Of a DNA stretch of 64,000 bases, positions 61,743 through 64,000 are shown one piece after another. The notes below the pieces were generated by a model. It was not told the DNA's origin. It worked only from the letters and a program-made list of their open reading frames with translations, and searched no databases. Source of the stretch: Lachnospiraceae bacterium (GTDB taxonomy: Bacteria > Bacillota > Clostridia > Lachnospirales > Lachnospiraceae); the NCBI GenBank assembly GCA_017476665.1, contig JAFUZJ010000019.1, positions 62,001 to 126,000 on the forward strand, given 5' to 3'. The first letter of the stretch is position 1; each line of letters begins with the position of its first letter. Made by a program: the position numbers and the translations under genes.

Positions 61743-63226
61743 ATGATAATGCAGACCATACCGCCGTTGGAATCGTTGACAATCTTCTGCATGGTATCCT
61801 GAAGCTTGATCTGACTCTCATCACCGATTGCGGAAACCTTGGTATTAATTCCGTCGTTTACCAGCTGTTCCACGGTCTTTCCGAAGATATTGGTCTCCCA
61901 GATACCGTCTCCCGTGTCTGCCTGGTTGATATATGTCACCAGATCCTGTGCCTGCTGTTCATTGCCTACGATGGGGGCGATCTCTGTTTCAATATTGGCC
62001 CGGATCATATGTATGGACGGGCTGATTGCCTTGATCTTAACCCCATATTTGTTGCCATGACGGATCAGTTCCGGTTTCTCCAACTGAATCTCCTCCCGCT
62101 CCGGCGTCACCACACCATAACCCTTTCCGCGCACTGCATTCACGGCATCCAAAACCTTGGCATATTCTCTCCGCATTTCCGAGAATTCCTGAAGCTTGCC
62201 GATCAGCTGATATTCATCCCGTATCTCTTCCCCGGTCATATCGGAAAGCATATCATAGTAATAATCTTCCTCCACATCCATCTGTACTTTCACAGTACCG
62301 TTATCCAGCGAAACTTCATCCATTTTACAACGTTTTACATAGTCGCTGTCCATGGTGACAGGCTTCTCCATGATATCCCGGATCGTATCGTAATCTTTCA
62401 TCATTGCCCTTACGCAATCTGTTATTTCCCGCTTCATCTGATTGTCCGCAGGCAGCATCTCTACCCATTTCGGCATATATAATTCAATCGCCGCAATCGG
62501 AAATTCATACAAAACATGTTCCAGGATCCGATTGATGTCCTCCTTTTTGAGCTGCTCGCAATTCACCGGCAGCACCGTTACATTGTACTTTTCCTCCAGT
62601 TCTGCCGCCAGCCGCTTGGTATCCTCAGAATAAGGTTTCTGACTGTTCAAAATGACCACAAAAGGCTTGCCGATATCCTGCAGCGCCCGCACGGTGCGCT
62701 CCTCCGCCTCCAGATAAGCAGTTCTGGGCAGTTCCGTGAAGCTGCCGTCCGTGGTGATCACCATACCGATGGTGGAATGGTCGTTCATCACCTTATCCGT
62801 CCCGATCTCTGCCGCCTGGGTAAAGGGAATTTCCTCCTCAAACCAAGGTGTTTTCACCATACGTTCCTTATCTTCCTCCAGGTGACCGCTGGCGCCGTCC
62901 ACCATGTATCCCACACAATCGATCAGACGTACTTTCAGCTCCACATCGTCATTCAGTCGGATCAACGCCGCTTCGTTGGGAATAAATTTCGGCTCTGTTG
63001 TCGTGATTGTTTTCCCTCCTGCGCTCTGAGGCAGTTCATCCACCGCCCGTGCCAGCGCATTTTCATCCTCCATGTTCGGCAGCACCAGTTCGTCCATAAA
63101 CCGCTTGATAAAAGTGGATTTTCCGGTGCGCACCGGGCCCAGCACACCGATATAGATCTCGCCACCGGTCCTTTTCTGTATATCGGAATACAGATCGTAT
63201 GTATGATTTGCTGTATGATGATCCAT
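61739..63226 (-). CDS. spoIVA: Stage IV sporulation protein A (spore coat ATPase)
   Basis: 495 residues, full length. SpoIVA polymerises on the forespore surface using ATP and forms the base of the coat. Walker A GPVRTGKST starts at residue 30; GKTITTTEPKFIPNEA and LIDCVGYMVDGASGH are the TRAFAC switch regions. The C-terminal FGKTVEQLVNDGI and the last residues GGMVCIII, needed for localisation, are present. AGGAGG lies seven bases before ATG and forms part of a hairpin with the upstream CCTCCT. Confidence 0.97.
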   Translation of the reverse strand: MDHHTANHTYDLYSDIQKRTGGEIYIGVLGPVRTGKSTFIKRFMDELVLPNMEDENALARAVDELPQSAGGKTITTTEPKFIPNEAALIRLNDDVELKVRLIDCVGYMVDGASGHLEEDKERMVKTPWFEEEIPFTQAAEIGTDKVMNDHSTIGMVITTDGSFTELPRTAYLEAEERTVRALQDIGKPFVVILNSQKPYSEDTKRLAAELEEKYNVTVLPVNCEQLKKEDINRILEHVLYEFPIAAIELYMPKWVEMLPADNQMKREITDCVRAMMKDYDTIRDIMEKPVTMDSDYVKRCKMDEVSLDNGTVKVQMDVEEDYYYDMLSDMTGEEIRDEYQLIGKLQEFSEMRREYAKVLDAVNAVRGKGYGVVTPEREEIQLEKPELIRHGNKYGVKIKAISPSIHMIRANIETEIAPIVGNEQQAQDLVTYINQADTGDGIWETNIFGKTVEQLVNDGINTKVSAIGDESQIKLQDTMQKIVNDSNGGMVCIII

Positions 63227-63230
63227 AGAA

Positions 63231-63272
63231 AAACCTCCTGTTAATACTGTTACATGTATATGCAGGAGGTTT
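63231..63272 (-). terminator. tyrS terminator overlapping the spoIVA ribosome-binding site
   Basis: Minus strand AAACCTCCTG-(22)-CAGGAGGTTT followed by TTCT: perfect ten-pair stem, 14 bases past the tyrS stop. The right arm is the spoIVA Shine-Dalgarno. CATATACAT in the loop resembles a sigma-E -10 box; a transcript starting there would lack the left arm and leave the site open. Confidence 0.7.
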
Positions 63273-63286
63273 CCAAAAATGCTATT

Positions 63287-64000
63287 TTATTTCATCACAA
63301 TGCGCTTGAAATTCTTTTTGCCGCGCTTCACTACCATACCTTCTCCGGCAAACTGTTCCGGCTCATAAACAGTCTTCACATCCGCCACTTTCTCACCGTC
63401 TACCGTGACGCCGCCCTGCTCCACCGCACGACGCGCTTCGGAACGGGATGCACACAGACCGGAGGACGCCAGTACACCCAGAATATCAATCTTGCCGTTC
63501 AGGAAATCCGCTTCCTGCAATTCATAGGTAGGCATCTCCGCAGCCGCACCACCGGCAAACAATGCTCTGGCGCTCTCCTGCGCCTTGTTCGCCTCCTCTG
63601 TACCGTGTACCATCTGCGTCAGTTCAAATGCCAGAATTTCCTTCGCCTGATTCAGCTGACTGCCTTCCCACTTATCCATCTCGTCGATCTGCTCCAAAGG
63701 AAGGAAGGTCAGCATGCGCAGGCATTTGAGCACATCCGCATCACCGATATTTCTCCAATACTGGTAGAACTCAAAGGGAGATGTCTTGTTCGGATCAAGC
63801 CACACTGCACCTTTTTGGGTCTTGCCCATCTTCTTACCCTCGGAATTTAACAATAAGGTGATGGTCATGGCGTAAGCATCCTTACCCAGCTTTCTGCGGA
63901 TCAGTTCCGTGCCACCCAGCATGTTGCTCCACTGATCGTCGCCACCAAACTGCATATTGCAGCCGTATTTCTCATACAGGCACAGGAAATCGTAGCTCTG
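63287..64000 (-). CDS. tyrS: Tyrosyl-tRNA synthetase, C-terminal part (cut by window edge)
   Basis: The frame is open to the right edge, giving the last 237 residues. QFGGDDQWSNMLGG is the tyrosine/ATP site segment, and GKKMGKTQKGAVWLD holds the KMSKS-loop equivalent (KMGKT). The C-terminal S4-like RNA-binding domain includes SRSEARRAVEQGGVTVDGEKV. It charges tRNA-Tyr. The 5' end, any T-box leader and the HIGH motif are outside the window. Confidence 0.96.
   Translation of the reverse strand, partial: QSYDFLCLYEKYGCNMQFGGDDQWSNMLGGTELIRRKLGKDAYAMTITLLLNSEGKKMGKTQKGAVWLDPNKTSPFEFYQYWRNIGDADVLKCLRMLTFLPLEQIDEMDKWEGSQLNQAKEILAFELTQMVHGTEEANKAQESARALFAGGAAAEMPTYELQEADFLNGKIDILGVLASSGLCASRSEARRAVEQGGVTVDGEKVADVKTVYEPEQFAGEGMVVKRGKKNFKRIVMK

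Overview
The window looks like chromosomal DNA of an anaerobic, endospore-forming member of the Clostridia, most likely Lachnospiraceae. Evidence: an oxygen-sensitive class III ribonucleotide reductase (nrdD/nrdG), sporulation and germination genes (cotJABC, a GerA/SpoVAF protein, spoIVA), strong Shine-Dalgarno sites, a Gram-positive mre/min/rodA order, and small families typical of this group (DUF4321, DUF6320, CotJ). The family-level assignment is inference. Almost every gene is on the minus strand; only a serine hydrolase (about 35.9-37.2 kb) and a GT-C-type membrane protein (60.3-61.7 kb) are on the plus strand. No tRNA, rRNA, CRISPR array, phage or insertion sequence was recognised.

Layout, left to right (transcription mostly runs right to left). 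0-2.5 kb: an ECF sigma factor with its own ECF-type promoter, a membrane protein, an ABC ATPase and a truncated ABC permease. 2.5-7.5 kb: an operon of an atypical cytidylate-kinase-like protein, two collinear GGDEF paralogues and 5-formyl-THF cyclo-ligase, with a clear promoter and terminator. 7.5-13.4 kb: rluD, lspA, aroB, a terminator, then sepF, yggS and an HlyD-like protein, plus a small P-loop protein. 13.5-24.3 kb: the cell-shape and division run DUF4321-radC-mreBCD-mrdA-minCDE-rodA-mgsA-dac. 24.3-34.6 kb: mutS, then three non-repair genes (condensation-type acyltransferase, zinc-ribbon membrane protein, HSL-type esterase), then mutL, miaA and a PLP enzyme. 34.6-45.1 kb: an Rpn-type nuclease, a broken serine hydrolase, a beta-helix lipoprotein, a stand-alone FakA-like domain, a SulP transporter, miaB-pepT and an alanine symporter.

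45.2-47.3 kb is an AT-rich, decaying accessory patch: a frameshifted membrane-protein remnant, a HEPN toxin gene with an in-frame TAG beside an intact MNT antitoxin, a small P-loop kinase and a compact multi-hairpin element. 47.4-50.1 kb holds cotJABC and a spore germination protein. 50.1-53.6 kb is nrdD-nrdG-dut behind a strong promoter with two NrdR-box-like sites. 53.6-60.2 kb is a nucleoside-salvage operon: PNP, cytidine deaminase, NCS2 permease, a membrane-anchored MutS-family ATPase, a tiny membrane protein, a YjjG nucleotidase and a WYL regulator. The right end holds spoIVA and the C-terminal part of tyrS.

Best candidates for undescribed biology: the acyltransferase/DUF6320/esterase cassette coupled to mutS by a TGATG junction; the membrane-tethered MutS homologue inside a nucleoside-salvage operon; the multi-hairpin element at 47.2 kb; and a repeated arrangement in which the terminator of a housekeeping gene carries the ribosome-binding site of the following sporulation gene (dut/gerA and tyrS/spoIVA).
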